Origin: Rhodanobacter sp. FDAARGOS 1247
Lineage (GTDB): Bacteria > Pseudomonadota > Gammaproteobacteria > Xanthomonadales > Rhodanobacteraceae
DNA length: 64,000 nt
Assembly (NCBI RefSeq): GCF_016889805.1
Contig: NZ_CP069535.1
Span: 3,855,514-3,919,513 of the forward strand
Direction: 5' to 3'
This document shows, piece by piece, positions 1 to 8,244 of this stretch. The first letter of the stretch is position 1. Each line of letters opens with the position of its first letter. A model generated the notes under the pieces. The model did no database searches and was not told the origin of the DNA. It worked only from the letters and a program-made list of their open reading frames with translations. The position numbers and the translations under genes are program-made.

Positions 1-672
1 GTCGTTCTGCAGGTAGGTGTTCTTGGAGCCCGCTTCCATCAGGAAGGTATCCTCGAACGCGGTGTTCTCGGTGAGCTTGAACTTGTAGTTGATCAGGCCG
101 CGGCCGACCATTTCGCTTTCGGTCGGCTGCTGCTGGTGCACCACCGCGCCGTCGACCACCACATCCACGTCGGCCGGGCGGTAGCGCTTGTAACCGGGGC
201 CGATTTCGAACGACAGCTCGTTGCGGCCGTCCTTCAGCGCGATGTAGCCGTAACCCAGCGAGACGATGCCCTGCCACAGGTTGGCGCCGAAGTCGTCGTG
301 CTCGTAGCGCGCGGCGCCCACGATGTAGCTGCGCGGATCGAGCTTGAGGCCGACCGAGGCACCACCGTCATAGCGGTTCGCGGTGGTGTTGAACTGCTTG
401 ATCGTGTTGCCGTCGGTGTCGACCAAGGTCTGCTGACTCTTCGAGCGCAGCGCGTCGACGAAGAAGTTGTTCTTCCACTGCTCGTTTTCCTGGCTCAGGC
501 CGAGCTTGGCGTTGATGTTCTCCGAGCGCGAATTGCCGGTGGACGAGGCGAAACCGAATTCGCCCGAGCCACTCCAGCCGCCGTTGGCGGCCTGGGAGTC
601 GGTATCCTGGGCCTGGACGGCGAAGCTCGAGAAGGCGGCCAGCAGCAGGCCGGCGATCAGGGTCTTTTTCAT
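1..672 (-). CDS. DUF481 (YdiY-like) outer-membrane protein, 3' end missing
   Basis: The gene starts at 672 and runs off the left edge, so only its first 224 codons are visible. The product opens with a clear Sec signal peptide (MKKTLIAGLLLAAFSSFAVQAQ-like, cleavage after AQA) followed by residues typical of the DUF481 family: SGEFGFASSTGNSRSENINA, then alternating hydrophobic strands with NRYDGGASVGLK, ARYEHDDFGANLW and ELSFEIGPGYKRYRP. Members of this family are predicted small outer-membrane beta-barrels, sometimes called salt-induced outer-membrane proteins; the substrate is not known. No strong Shine-Dalgarno sequence is seen before the chosen ATG, but it is the only one that gives the signal peptide. 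The C-terminal strand is outside the window. Confidence 0.85.
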   Translation of the reverse strand, partial: MKKTLIAGLLLAAFSSFAVQAQDTDSQAANGGWSGSGEFGFASSTGNSRSENINAKLGLSQENEQWKNNFFVDALRSKSQQTLVDTDGNTIKQFNTTANRYDGGASVGLKLDPRSYIVGAARYEHDDFGANLWQGIVSLGYGYIALKDGRNELSFEIGPGYKRYRPADVDVVVDGAVVHQQQPTESEMVGRGLINYKFKLTENTAFEDTFLMEAGSKNTYLQND

Positions 673-753
673 CGGGGCGATCCATTTGTTAAAAGATGGT
701 AAGGCCGCTACCTTAACGTGGCGGTTTGAACTGCCAATGAACGTTCCGGAAAA

Positions 754-1677
754 TCACGGGAACGGATTCATTCCGGCGGCGGGGAGCCCCCGCGCCAGGG
801 CCGTTTCATAGACATGCTGCTCGATCATCTTGCCGAGCAGGCAACTGGGAACGGCCAGCGCGGACGCCAGCAGCCCGCCGCCGAATCGGTCGGTGAACAG
901 CAGGGCCGCGCAGGGCAGCACGTAGATCAGCAGCGCGGCGGCGACGCGGGGCATGGACAGGTGCTGGACGTACAGGTCATGGTCGCTGCCCTGGGCCGGG
1001 GCCAACGACTGCCAGCGCATGCCTTCGAGCAGGCCCAGCAGCAGGGCCAGCGCCAGCAACAGCAGAATCCACGGATAGGCGCCGTGTTCGGGGCCAGGCC
1101 CGCCCTGCATCATCACGCACAACCACAGCCACAGGCCGCCGCCATACCAGGCGGTGACCAGCCGGCTGACCGGCAGGGAGGAGGACATCCGCTGCAGGTC
1201 GGGTGAAAGCTGGCTGCGGAAGCGGTACGCGCTGTGCACCAGGCTGACCAGGCTGCACAGCAGCAGGGCGACCCCGGCCATGCGCATCGACAACACGTGT
1301 CCGTGTCCATCACCCAACACCAGCAGCAACAGCACGGGCAGGAAACAGGCCAGCGCCATCCACGCCGCCCGTTTGGGCCAGCGGCGTTCCGCCGGCGGCC
1401 CGCCGTACCACGCGGTGTTCGCCGAAAGACGCAAGCCGCCCAGGGCCAGTCCCGCGCACACCAGCGCCGTGCCCAGCACCAGCGGCATCTGCATCGCGCC
1501 GTTGCCGATCTGGTTCATGCCCAGGGTCAGGCCCATGCCCAGCCAGATCCACAAGCCGTAGCCGCTGACCGCCAGCACGCGCAGCAGGATTTCGGCGTAG
1601 CTGGATCGCGTCGTCCCGGCATGGGAGAGGTCGTGCGTGCTGGTGACGTCTGTCGGCAATTCGCGGCTGGGCGACAT
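754..1677 (-). CDS. multi-pass inner-membrane protein of unknown function
   Basis: A 307-residue protein that I do not recognise. About 25 polar N-terminal residues are followed by roughly eight hydrophobic segments (for example around residues 27-47, 60-83, 103-121, 130-150, 172-192, 200-220, 245-265 and 268-285), so it is an integral membrane protein. Short conserved-looking patches are SLVHSAYRFRSQL and KMIEQHVYETALARG near the C-terminus. It lies 81 bases upstream of the DUF481 gene on the other side of that gene's start, same strand, and is divergent from the WYL regulator (104-base gap), which might control it. No Cys/His cofactor motif or transporter signature was seen, so no role is assigned. 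Confidence 0.7.
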   Translation of the reverse strand: MSPSRELPTDVTSTHDLSHAGTTRSSYAEILLRVLAVSGYGLWIWLGMGLTLGMNQIGNGAMQMPLVLGTALVCAGLALGGLRLSANTAWYGGPPAERRWPKRAAWMALACFLPVLLLLVLGDGHGHVLSMRMAGVALLLCSLVSLVHSAYRFRSQLSPDLQRMSSSLPVSRLVTAWYGGGLWLWLCVMMQGGPGPEHGAYPWILLLLALALLLGLLEGMRWQSLAPAQGSDHDLYVQHLSMPRVAAALLIYVLPCAALLFTDRFGGGLLASALAVPSCLLGKMIEQHVYETALARGLPAAGMNPFP

Positions 1678-1781
1678 GAGGCATCCGATGCTGGTTTCGA
1701 CCGTGCCGGCGGCGACTTGTGAGCAACGCAGGCCGCCTCCATGCTACACAAGGCCTGCCATCGACGAAACGCCGACGCCCC

Positions 1782-2759
1782 ATGGATCGCTACGAACGCA
1801 TACTGACCCTGCACCGGCTGCTGAAGTCGGCGCACTACCCGATACCGCTGCCGCGCCTGCTCGACGAACTGGAATGTTCGCGTGCCACGCTGTACCGCGA
1901 CGTGGCCTTCCTGCGCGATGCATTGCGCGCGCCGATCGAAAGCGGCGGCAACGACCAGGCCGCCGCATTCCGCTACGAGCTGGGCGAAGGCGAGAAGTTC
2001 GAACTGCCCGGCCTGTGGCTCACCTCCGACGAGCTGGCCGCCCTGCTGGCGCTGAACGAGCTGATCGGCCGCTCCGGCCCCGGCGTGCTGGCCGGCGCAC
2101 TGGCGCCGTTCAAGTCGCGCATCGAGGGCCTGCTTTCCAACCACGACAACGGCAAGGCGTTGCCGATCGAGCGGATCAGGGTGATTCCCTGGGGCGAGCG
2201 CAAGCTCGACCAGCAGGTGTTCCGCACGGTGGCCGGCGCGGTGCTGCAGCGCCAGCAGCTGCGCTTCCGCTATCGCGCGCGCACCACCAATGCCGACAGC
2301 CGCCGCACGGTGTCGCCGCAGCGGCTGACCCATTACCGCGACAACTGGTACCTGGACGTGTGGGATCACGACCGCGAAGCGCTGCGCAGCTTCGCCGTCG
2401 ACCGCATGGCCGAGGCGCACGCGCTGGACAGCGCCGCCATCGACGTCCCCGACAGCGACCTCAACGAACTGCTCGCCTCCAGCTACGGCATCTTCGCGGG
2501 CAAACCCAAGGCCTGGGCCACCATCCGCTTCTCGTCGCACGCGGCACGCTGGGTCGCCGACGAACACTGGCATTCGCAACAGAAAGGCGAATGGCTGCCC
2601 GACGGCCGCTACGAACTGAAGCTGCCCTACTCCAACTCGAAAGAGCTGCTGATGGACGTGCTCAAGTACGGCCCGGACGCGGAGATCGTGACGCCCATGT
2701 CGCTGCGCGAGGAGATGAAGATCCTGCTGCAGCTGGCATTGGGCGGATACGCCCAATAG
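1782..2759 (+). CDS. WYL-domain transcriptional regulator (YafY/DeoR-like)
   Basis: A 325-residue regulator. The N-terminus (MDRYERILTLHRLL, about residues 1-60) is a winged helix-turn-helix with CSRATLYRDVAFLRDAL as the recognition region. The middle and C-terminal parts form the WYL domain: LRFRYRARTT, SPQRLTHYRDNWYLDVWD and RSFAVDRM are characteristic, with the W-Y-L-type motif appearing as NWYLDVW. A WCX-like tail (ATIRFSSHAARWV to the end) follows. WYL regulators bind small ligands or nucleic acids and often respond to DNA damage or phage. The ATG at 1782 is chosen because the HTH starts right there; an upstream in-frame ATG at 1719 would add an unrelated proline-rich leader. The divergent membrane-protein gene is a possible target. 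Confidence 0.9.
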   Translation: MDRYERILTLHRLLKSAHYPIPLPRLLDELECSRATLYRDVAFLRDALRAPIESGGNDQAAAFRYELGEGEKFELPGLWLTSDELAALLALNELIGRSGPGVLAGALAPFKSRIEGLLSNHDNGKALPIERIRVIPWGERKLDQQVFRTVAGAVLQRQQLRFRYRARTTNADSRRTVSPQRLTHYRDNWYLDVWDHDREALRSFAVDRMAEAHALDSAAIDVPDSDLNELLASSYGIFAGKPKAWATIRFSSHAARWVADEHWHSQQKGEWLPDGRYELKLPYSNSKELLMDVLKYGPDAEIVTPMSLREEMKILLQLALGGYAQ

Positions 2760-2828
2760 AAAATGTAGCCACCACTCCCCAGCGACGCTCGCCCGTCCCG
2801 AATGCACGATGTGGCGACTCCCGCACGG

Positions 2829-3086
2829 CACGTTCGCCTCCTCTCCCTCCGGGAGAGGATTGAGGTGAGGGCCGGTGTACGACGAAGCTTGCTCGAAGTC
2901 GGCTTCGATGCTGGTTCCAGGTGGGGGAGCAAACGCAAAAAAGCGCATCGCGGCGTATTGGGGCACCCTCTCCCCAACCCTCTCCCGGAGGGAGAGGGAG
3001 CAAACGCGAAATGCGCTTTGCTTTATTGAAGCGGCCTCTCCCCTGCGGGGAGAGGGAGCAAACGCAAGAGGCGCTTTGGCTCCATT
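2829..3086. repeat. tandem CTCTCCC/GGGAGAGG hairpin repeats, three units
   Basis: The 325-base gap between the WYL gene and the convergent SLC13 gene holds no credible gene. It contains repeated GC-rich palindromes of the form CTCTCCC-(4 to 6)-GGGAGAGG, each followed by GAGCAAACGC...GCGCTTTG and then ATTGAA or ATTAAA plus GCGGCC-like bases. The units near 2965-3035 and 3035-3090 are the best matches; a more diverged copy lies at 2829-2950. The last unit runs into the stop codon of the SLC13 gene (3085-3087). Such units may act as bidirectional terminators or be copies of a REP-like element. A related unit lies at 30607-30700. Confidence 0.75.
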
Positions 3087-4845
3087 AAAACGGCCAGAAC
3101 TTCGGGATCAGCCACATCGACAGCGCGCAGAAGATCAGGATCAGCGGGATACCCACCTTCATGAAGTCGGTGAAGCGATAGCCGCCGGCGTAATAGACCA
3201 TGGTGTTGGTGGGATAGCCGACCGGGGTGGCGAATGACGTCGCCGCGGCGAACGCCACCGCCACCACGAATGGCCGGGGGTCCACCTTCATCGCGTGGGC
3301 GACCGACACCGCGATGCCCACCATCAGCACCACCGAGGGGTTGTGTCCCATCAGCTCGGTGAGCAGGGCGGTGAGCAGATAGACCATCAGCAGGGCGGCC
3401 AGCGGGCCGTGTTCGCCGACCACGCCCAGGCCCATCTGCACCAGTTCCTGCGACAGGCCGCTGCGCTCGATGGCGATGCCCAGGGGCAGGATCGCGCCGA
3501 GCAGGATGATGATCTTCCAGTCGATGCCTTCGTAGACATCCTTGCGGCCGAAGCAGCCGGTCAGCGCCATGGCGATGGCGCCGCAGATCGCGGCGATCGG
3601 AATCGGCAGCCAGTGCAGGCCCGAGGCCACCACCACGCCGGCCATGATGGCCGCCGCGTAGAACGCCTTGCGCGGCGTGCGATGCGTTTCCTCGCGCTCG
3701 CTCAGCACGATGAAGGCCTCGTCGTTGCGCAGGTTGGACAGTGCGTCGTCGTCCACCAGCACCAGCAGCACGTCACCCACCGCGAGGCTGACGTCGCTGA
3801 GCTTGTCGCGCAACAGCTGGCCGCGCCGATGGATGGCCAGGGCGACCGCGTCATAGCGCCAGTTCAGGCCGGTCTCGTCGAGCCGCCGGCTTTCCATCGG
3901 GCTGGCCGGCGCCACCATCAGCTCCACCATCACCCGCGAGCGGTCATCGCCCTTGGCATAACGCCGGTCCGGTGCGTTGCGCAGGCCGGTACGGCGCTGG
4001 AATTCCTCGATCTTTTCCCAGTCGCCGCGGACCAGCAGCACGTCGCCCACGGCGATCTCCTGGCTGCGCGGCGACCACATGCGCTTCTCGCCCCGCAGCA
4101 GCTCCAGCGGGTAGACGCCATAACGCTCGCCCAGCTTTGCATCGGCGATGCTGCCGCCGACCAGCGACGACTGTTCGGTCACCTCCAGCTCGGTGACGTA
4201 CTTGCCGATGTCTTCCTGCTCCGGCATCTCCGCATCGATGTGGCGCGGCAGCAGCCAGCGCCCGACCAGCATCAGATAGAGGATGCCGACCACGGCGAGG
4301 ATCACGCCCATGCGGGTGAACTCGAACACGCCGAACGCCGCCATGCCGTGCTTCTGCGCCAGCGTGTCGGCCAGCAGGTTGGACGAGGTGCCGATCAGGG
4401 TGCACACGCCACCCATCTGCGCGGCGTAGGCCATCGGCATCAGTACGCGGCCCGGTGGCGTATGCGTGCGCTGGCACACGCGCAGCGCCAGCGGCAGGAA
4501 GGTGGCGACCAGGGCGATGTTCTTGACGAAGGCGCCCAGCGGCGCGATCGCCAGCATCAGCGCCAGGGTCAGCAGCCAGGGGCGCCTGATCCGCATCAGC
4601 CAGCGGCTCAGCGGTTCCAGCGCGCCGGAACGCTCGATGCCCAGGCTCAGCGCGAACATCGCCGCCACCGTCACCGTGGCCTCGTTGCTGAAGCCGCTGA
4701 GCGCTTCCACCGGCGTGACGATGCCGAGGATCACCAGGGTCGCCAGCACCAGCAGGGCGACCAGGTCGATGCGCAGCTTCTCGCTGGCGAACAGCGCCAT
4801 CGCCAGCGCGATCACCGCCACGGTCGCCCACGCCTGCCAGCTCAT
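3085..4845 (-). CDS. SLC13/DASS-family transporter with two RCK_C domains
   Basis: A 586-residue inner-membrane carrier related to divalent anion:sodium symporters. The N-terminal half (about residues 1-200) has hydrophobic segments and the family motif LIGTSSNLLADTLAQ. A cytoplasmic insert (about 205-385) contains two TrkA-C/RCK_C-type domains, recognisable from VGDVLLVRGDWEKI and VGDVLLVLVDDDAL. The second membrane half ends with ATSFATPVGYPTNTMVYYAG, a second SNT-type substrate/sodium motif. The arrangement fits the SLC13 permease plus TrkA_C architecture. The substrate (dicarboxylate, sulfate or other anion) cannot be told from sequence. The gene is divergent from the patatin gene with a 189-base gap and its 3' end abuts the hairpin repeats. 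Confidence 0.9.
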   Translation of the reverse strand: MSWQAWATVAVIALAMALFASEKLRIDLVALLVLATLVILGIVTPVEALSGFSNEATVTVAAMFALSLGIERSGALEPLSRWLMRIRRPWLLTLALMLAIAPLGAFVKNIALVATFLPLALRVCQRTHTPPGRVLMPMAYAAQMGGVCTLIGTSSNLLADTLAQKHGMAAFGVFEFTRMGVILAVVGILYLMLVGRWLLPRHIDAEMPEQEDIGKYVTELEVTEQSSLVGGSIADAKLGERYGVYPLELLRGEKRMWSPRSQEIAVGDVLLVRGDWEKIEEFQRRTGLRNAPDRRYAKGDDRSRVMVELMVAPASPMESRRLDETGLNWRYDAVALAIHRRGQLLRDKLSDVSLAVGDVLLVLVDDDALSNLRNDEAFIVLSEREETHRTPRKAFYAAAIMAGVVVASGLHWLPIPIAAICGAIAMALTGCFGRKDVYEGIDWKIIILLGAILPLGIAIERSGLSQELVQMGLGVVGEHGPLAALLMVYLLTALLTELMGHNPSVVLMVGIAVSVAHAMKVDPRPFVVAVAFAAATSFATPVGYPTNTMVYYAGGYRFTDFMKVGIPLILIFCALSMWLIPKFWPF

Positions 4846-5034
4846 CCGGCAAGCTCCGGGCCGCGCGCGCGGCAGGGCTTTCGGGCAGAAGCGGGTGATG
4901 AAGAAGCCATGCGCGATTCCATGTTCGTTGCCGCCAGCCAGGTGCCGCAGCCCTGGTCATACTAACCAGCCGCCACCAGCCTCGCTCGCGTTCGATGCAG
5001 CCTGCCAACGGCAACGCCTGCATTTCGTGATTGA

Positions 5035-5997
5035 ATGCCTGCCATGAAAGCACATCAACCCGGGCCTTCTTTCACCACGCCGGACCTGCCCGCCGCGCCA
5101 CTCGGGCCGACGGTGGCGCTGGCGCTCGGGGCCGGTGGCGCCAAGGGGCTGGCGCACATCGGCGTGATCGAGGAAATCGAGGCGCAGGGCTACCGGATCG
5201 TAGCGATCGCCGGCACCTCGATGGGCGCCCTGATCGGCGGCATCCATGCCAGCGGCAAGCTGGAGGTCTATCGCGACTGGGTCTGCGCGCTGGCCAAGCT
5301 CGACGTGCTCAGGCTGGTCGACTGGACCTTCACCGGCGGCGGACTGATCAAGGGCGAGAAGATCATCGAGACGATGCGCGGACTGATCGGCGACGTGCAG
5401 ATCGAGGAGCTGCCGCTGGCGTTCACCGCCGTGGCCACCGACATCGAACGGGGCCGCGAGGTGTGGCTCAGCCGGGGCTGCCTGTTCGACGCGATCCGCG
5501 CCTCGATCGCCATTCCCACCGTGTTTCGCCCGCACCTGATCGACGGTCACCGGCTGGTCGACGGCGCCCTGCTCAATCCGGTGCCGGTGACTCCGCTGAT
5601 CCGCGAGAACGCCGACTACACGATCGCCGTCAGTGTCGACGGCGCGGCCGTGACCAGCACGCCACCGGAACCGCCGATCCGCGACGCGAACGCGTCATCG
5701 GGCTACCGCCAGCGGATCGGCGACTTCATCAGCCGGATGATTCCGCATGGCGAGAGCCACCCGCCGGTGCCGGGCACGCTCGACCTGCTGACCCAATCGA
5801 TGGACCTGATGCAGGCCAACCTGGCGCGGCTGCGCCTGGCCGCCTACGAGCCGGACCTGCTGATCGAGTTGCCGCGCAACATCGCCAGCGCCTACGAGTT
5901 CTACCGGGCGCGCGAGCTGATCGAGATGGGCCGGCTGCAGGCCCGCGCCGCGCTGGCCAGCTGGCCGCGGGCGGGCACGCCGCAACGCGAGGCGTGA
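5035..5997 (+). CDS. patatin-like phospholipase (RssA-type)
   Basis: A 320-residue cytoplasmic patatin-family esterase/phospholipase with no signal peptide. The glycine-rich oxyanion motif LGAGGAKGLAHIGVI, the nucleophile elbow GTSMG (Ser62) and the catalytic Asp in VDGALLNPVP (Asp176) form the expected Ser-Asp dyad. Length and motif spacing match the RssA/YlbK subgroup. The first ATG at 5035 and a second at 5044 are both possible starts, and neither has a strong ribosome-binding site. No partner gene points to a specific lipid substrate. Confidence 0.9.
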   Translation: MPAMKAHQPGPSFTTPDLPAAPLGPTVALALGAGGAKGLAHIGVIEEIEAQGYRIVAIAGTSMGALIGGIHASGKLEVYRDWVCALAKLDVLRLVDWTFTGGGLIKGEKIIETMRGLIGDVQIEELPLAFTAVATDIERGREVWLSRGCLFDAIRASIAIPTVFRPHLIDGHRLVDGALLNPVPVTPLIRENADYTIAVSVDGAAVTSTPPEPPIRDANASSGYRQRIGDFISRMIPHGESHPPVPGTLDLLTQSMDLMQANLARLRLAAYEPDLLIELPRNIASAYEFYRARELIEMGRLQARAALASWPRAGTPQREA

Positions 5998-6007
5998 CGG
6001 GCGCGGC

Positions 6008-6376
6008 TCAGCGCGGCCCGTGCGAGTGCAGCCAGTTTTCCAGATAGGCCTTCAGCGCCACCGCGTTGTTGTGTTCCTCGTCGCGTGCGCCATACAGCAG
6101 GGTGAGCTTGTGCCGGCTGGCGCGTTGCGCCAGCGGTTGCCAGTGTTCGGCGAGCTTGTCCAGTTCGCTGGCGTAGCGATGGCGGAAGCCGTCCCACAAC
6201 GCGGGATCGTGCCCGAACCACTGGCGCAGCGCGGTCGACGGCGCCAGTTCCTTCGCCCACAGGTCCAGCGGCACCGCGTCCTTCTTCAGGCCGCGCGGCC
6301 ACAGGCGATCGATCAGCACGCGGTAGCCATCGGTCGTCGCGGCCGGTTCGTAGACGCGTTTGACGGCAATGCTCAT
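6008..6376 (-). CDS. DUF488 family protein (YeaO-like)
   Basis: A 122-residue soluble protein with the DUF488/YeaO signature: VKRVYEP near the start, DGYRVLIDRLWPRGLKK, then LWAKELAPS, LRQWFGH and LTLLYGARDEEHNNAVALKAYL. Full length for the family. The biochemical role of DUF488 proteins is unknown. It is convergent with the patatin gene (10-base gap between stops) and lies 82 bases downstream of the glycosyltransferase gene on the same strand. Confidence 0.9.
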   Translation of the reverse strand: MSIAVKRVYEPAATTDGYRVLIDRLWPRGLKKDAVPLDLWAKELAPSTALRQWFGHDPALWDGFRHRYASELDKLAEHWQPLAQRASRHKLTLLYGARDEEHNNAVALKAYLENWLHSHGPR

Positions 6377-6458
6377 GGGCGGTCTCCCGATGCTCCGGAT
6401 CAGCCGAGGACAACACCACCCAGCATACGAGCATCCGGAACAGCCGACGTGACCTGGA

Positions 6459-7175
6459 TCAGAGTTCCTCGACCCTGGTCACCTTGCCGCGACGCATCAG
6501 CCAGGCCACGCCGCGCAGGTCGGCCAGGCCCACCCACAGCCGGTCCAGCATGCCGTACTTGGACACGCCGGCGGTGCGCGGACGATGGCCGACCGGCACG
6601 CTCTGGGCGGCGAAACCGGCACGCTTGACCAGCGCCGGCAGGTAGCGGTGCATGTGGTCGAAGTAGGGCAGGCGCAGGAACACCTCGCGCTCGAACAGCT
6701 TCAGGCCGCAGCCGGTGTCCGGGGTGGCGTCGCGCAGCATGCGCGAGCGCACCGCGTTGGCGATCTTCGAGGAGATCCGCTTGTTGAAGCTGTCGCGGCG
6801 GGTGGTGCGCCAGCCCGCGAACAGCCGCGTTTCGGCCGACGCCGCATCGCGGGCGGCCAGCAGTTTCGGGATGTCGGCCGGATCGTTCTGGCCGTCGCCG
6901 TCCAGCGTGGCGATCCACGGCGACTGCGCCGCGCGCACGCCGTTCCACACCGCCGTGCTCTGGCCGCTGCGGGTGACGTGGTGCAGCACGCGCAGTTCCG
7001 GATGGCTCGCCTTCTGCGCCGCCAGCACCGCGCGACTGTCGTCGCTGGAATCGTCATCGATGTAGATGACCTCGTAGTCGACCTGGCCGCGCAGGGCGGC
7101 GGCGATCTCGGCCAGCAGCGGCGAGATGTTGTCGCGCTCGTTGAAGACGGGGACGACGACGGAGAGTTGCGGCAT
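6459..7175 (-). CDS. family 2 glycosyltransferase (DPM1/ArnC-like, soluble)
   Basis: A 238-residue GT-A-fold enzyme. It has the N-terminal VVVPVFNERDNISPLL nucleotide-sugar motif, YIDDDSSDDS, and DGDGQNDP, which carries the metal-binding DxD. SKYGMLDRLWVGLADL near residue 215 is typical of dolichyl/undecaprenyl-phosphate sugar transferases. There is no C-terminal transmembrane pair, so it is a short, probably peripheral, form. Family knowledge suggests transfer of a sugar from an NDP donor to polyprenyl phosphate; donor and acceptor are not evident. It lies downstream of parB, separated by a long inverted repeat. Confidence 0.88.
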   Translation of the reverse strand: MPQLSVVVPVFNERDNISPLLAEIAAALRGQVDYEVIYIDDDSSDDSRAVLAAQKASHPELRVLHHVTRSGQSTAVWNGVRAAQSPWIATLDGDGQNDPADIPKLLAARDAASAETRLFAGWRTTRRDSFNKRISSKIANAVRSRMLRDATPDTGCGLKLFEREVFLRLPYFDHMHRYLPALVKRAGFAAQSVPVGHRPRTAGVSKYGMLDRLWVGLADLRGVAWLMRRGKVTRVEEL

Positions 7176-7248
7176 GGGGAAGGCCTTTCAGCGGAAACAG
7201 ATACGACGCGTGGCGCGGCAACGGGGCAGTTTAATGCCAAAGCACGTA

Positions 7249-7363
7249 CTGCTCCTCCCTCTGCCAGGCAGGAGAGGCTGGGAGGGGGTGGCTGTTGGCT
7301 TGAAAACCAGGATCAGCAGCGACCCCTCCCCGACCCTCCCCTGCCTTGCAGGAGAGGGAGCAG
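7249..7363. repeat. long imperfect inverted repeat between parB and the glycosyltransferase
   Basis: Two arms of about 50 bases (7249-7297 and 7314-7363) are imperfect reverse complements, each containing the CTCCCTCT...GGAGAGG-type palindrome, separated by about 16 bases. Transcribed from either strand it would fold into a long GC-rich hairpin. It resembles the other intergenic hairpin elements in this window and may separate transcription of parB from the glycosyltransferase. Confidence 0.65.
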
Positions 7364-7371
7364 GGCATGCT

Positions 7372-8241
7372 TCAGCGGATCTTGCCCAGGATGCCGTCGA
7401 GCTCGTCGTTGCTGTGGTAGTGGATCACCAGCTTGCCGCGGCCGCCGCGGCCCTGGGCCAGCTCGACGCGGGTGGCGAAGCGCTCGCCCAGCTCGCGTTC
7501 CAGCGCGCTGATGTTCGGGTCGGTCGCGGGCGCGTTCCTGGCCTTGCCCTTGGGCGCGGTCTGCGCGCGGCGCGCGGCTTCCTCCAGTTCGCGCACCGAC
7601 CAGCCCAGCGTCGAGGCCTGGCGCGCCAGCGGTACGGCGATGGACTCCTCCAGCGTCAGCAGGCAGCGGGCGTGGCCCATTTCCAGCTTGCCTTCGTCGA
7701 GCAGGCGCTTGATCGCCTCGGGCATCTCGGTCAGCCGCAGCATGTTCGACACCGATGCCCGCGAGCGGCCGACCGCATCGGCGGCCTGCTGGTGGGTGAG
7801 CTCGAAATCGTCGATCAGCCGCTTCAGCGCGTCGGCTTCTTCCAGCGGGGTGAGGTCCTGGCGCTGGATGTTCTCGATCAGCGCCATCGCCGGCACCGCC
7901 GCCTCGGAGACCTGCTTGATCAGCGCGGGGATCTCGCTCATCTGGGCGCGCTGGGCCGCGCGCCAGCGGCGTTCGCCGGCGATCAGCTCGTAGCTGTGCT
8001 TGCCCAGCTCGCGCACCACCACCGGCTGGATCAGGCCCTGGGCCTTGATCGAGGCGGCCAGTTCGTCCAGCGCCTCGTCGTTCCAGTGCCGCCGCGGCTG
8101 GTACTTGCCGGGCTGGACCTGCTGGATCGGCAGCATGCGCAGCTCGCCTTCCTGCGCCAGCATCGACGGCGTGGCGTCACCATCGCCGCCGAGCAGGGCA
8201 TCGAGCCCGCGTCCCAATCCACGTTTTTTCGCAGCAGCCAT
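7372..8241 (-). CDS. parB: chromosome partitioning protein ParB
   Basis: A 289-residue CTP-dependent DNA clamp that loads at parS sites and works with ParA in origin segregation. The N-terminal KKRGLGRGLDALL motif, the ParB/Srx domain (YQPRRHWNDEALDELAASI, GLIQPVVVRE), the CTP-pocket motif GERRWRAAQRA and the helix-turn-helix (THQQAADAVGRSRASVSNML) are all present. The C-terminal dimerisation part ends with LVIHYHSNDELDGILGKI. It follows parA with 3 bases between the stop and the ATG, so the two are translated from one message. No parS-like 16-mer was noticed in this window by eye. Confidence 0.97.
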   Translation of the reverse strand: MAAAKKRGLGRGLDALLGGDGDATPSMLAQEGELRMLPIQQVQPGKYQPRRHWNDEALDELAASIKAQGLIQPVVVRELGKHSYELIAGERRWRAAQRAQMSEIPALIKQVSEAAVPAMALIENIQRQDLTPLEEADALKRLIDDFELTHQQAADAVGRSRASVSNMLRLTEMPEAIKRLLDEGKLEMGHARCLLTLEESIAVPLARQASTLGWSVRELEEAARRAQTAPKGKARNAPATDPNISALERELGERFATRVELAQGRGGRGKLVIHYHSNDELDGILGKIR

Positions 8242-8244
8242 GCC

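Noticed and set aside
2829..3086. Possible CRISPR array because of repeated sequence
   Set aside because: Repeats are few, differ in length and are palindromic with no spacers of constant size.
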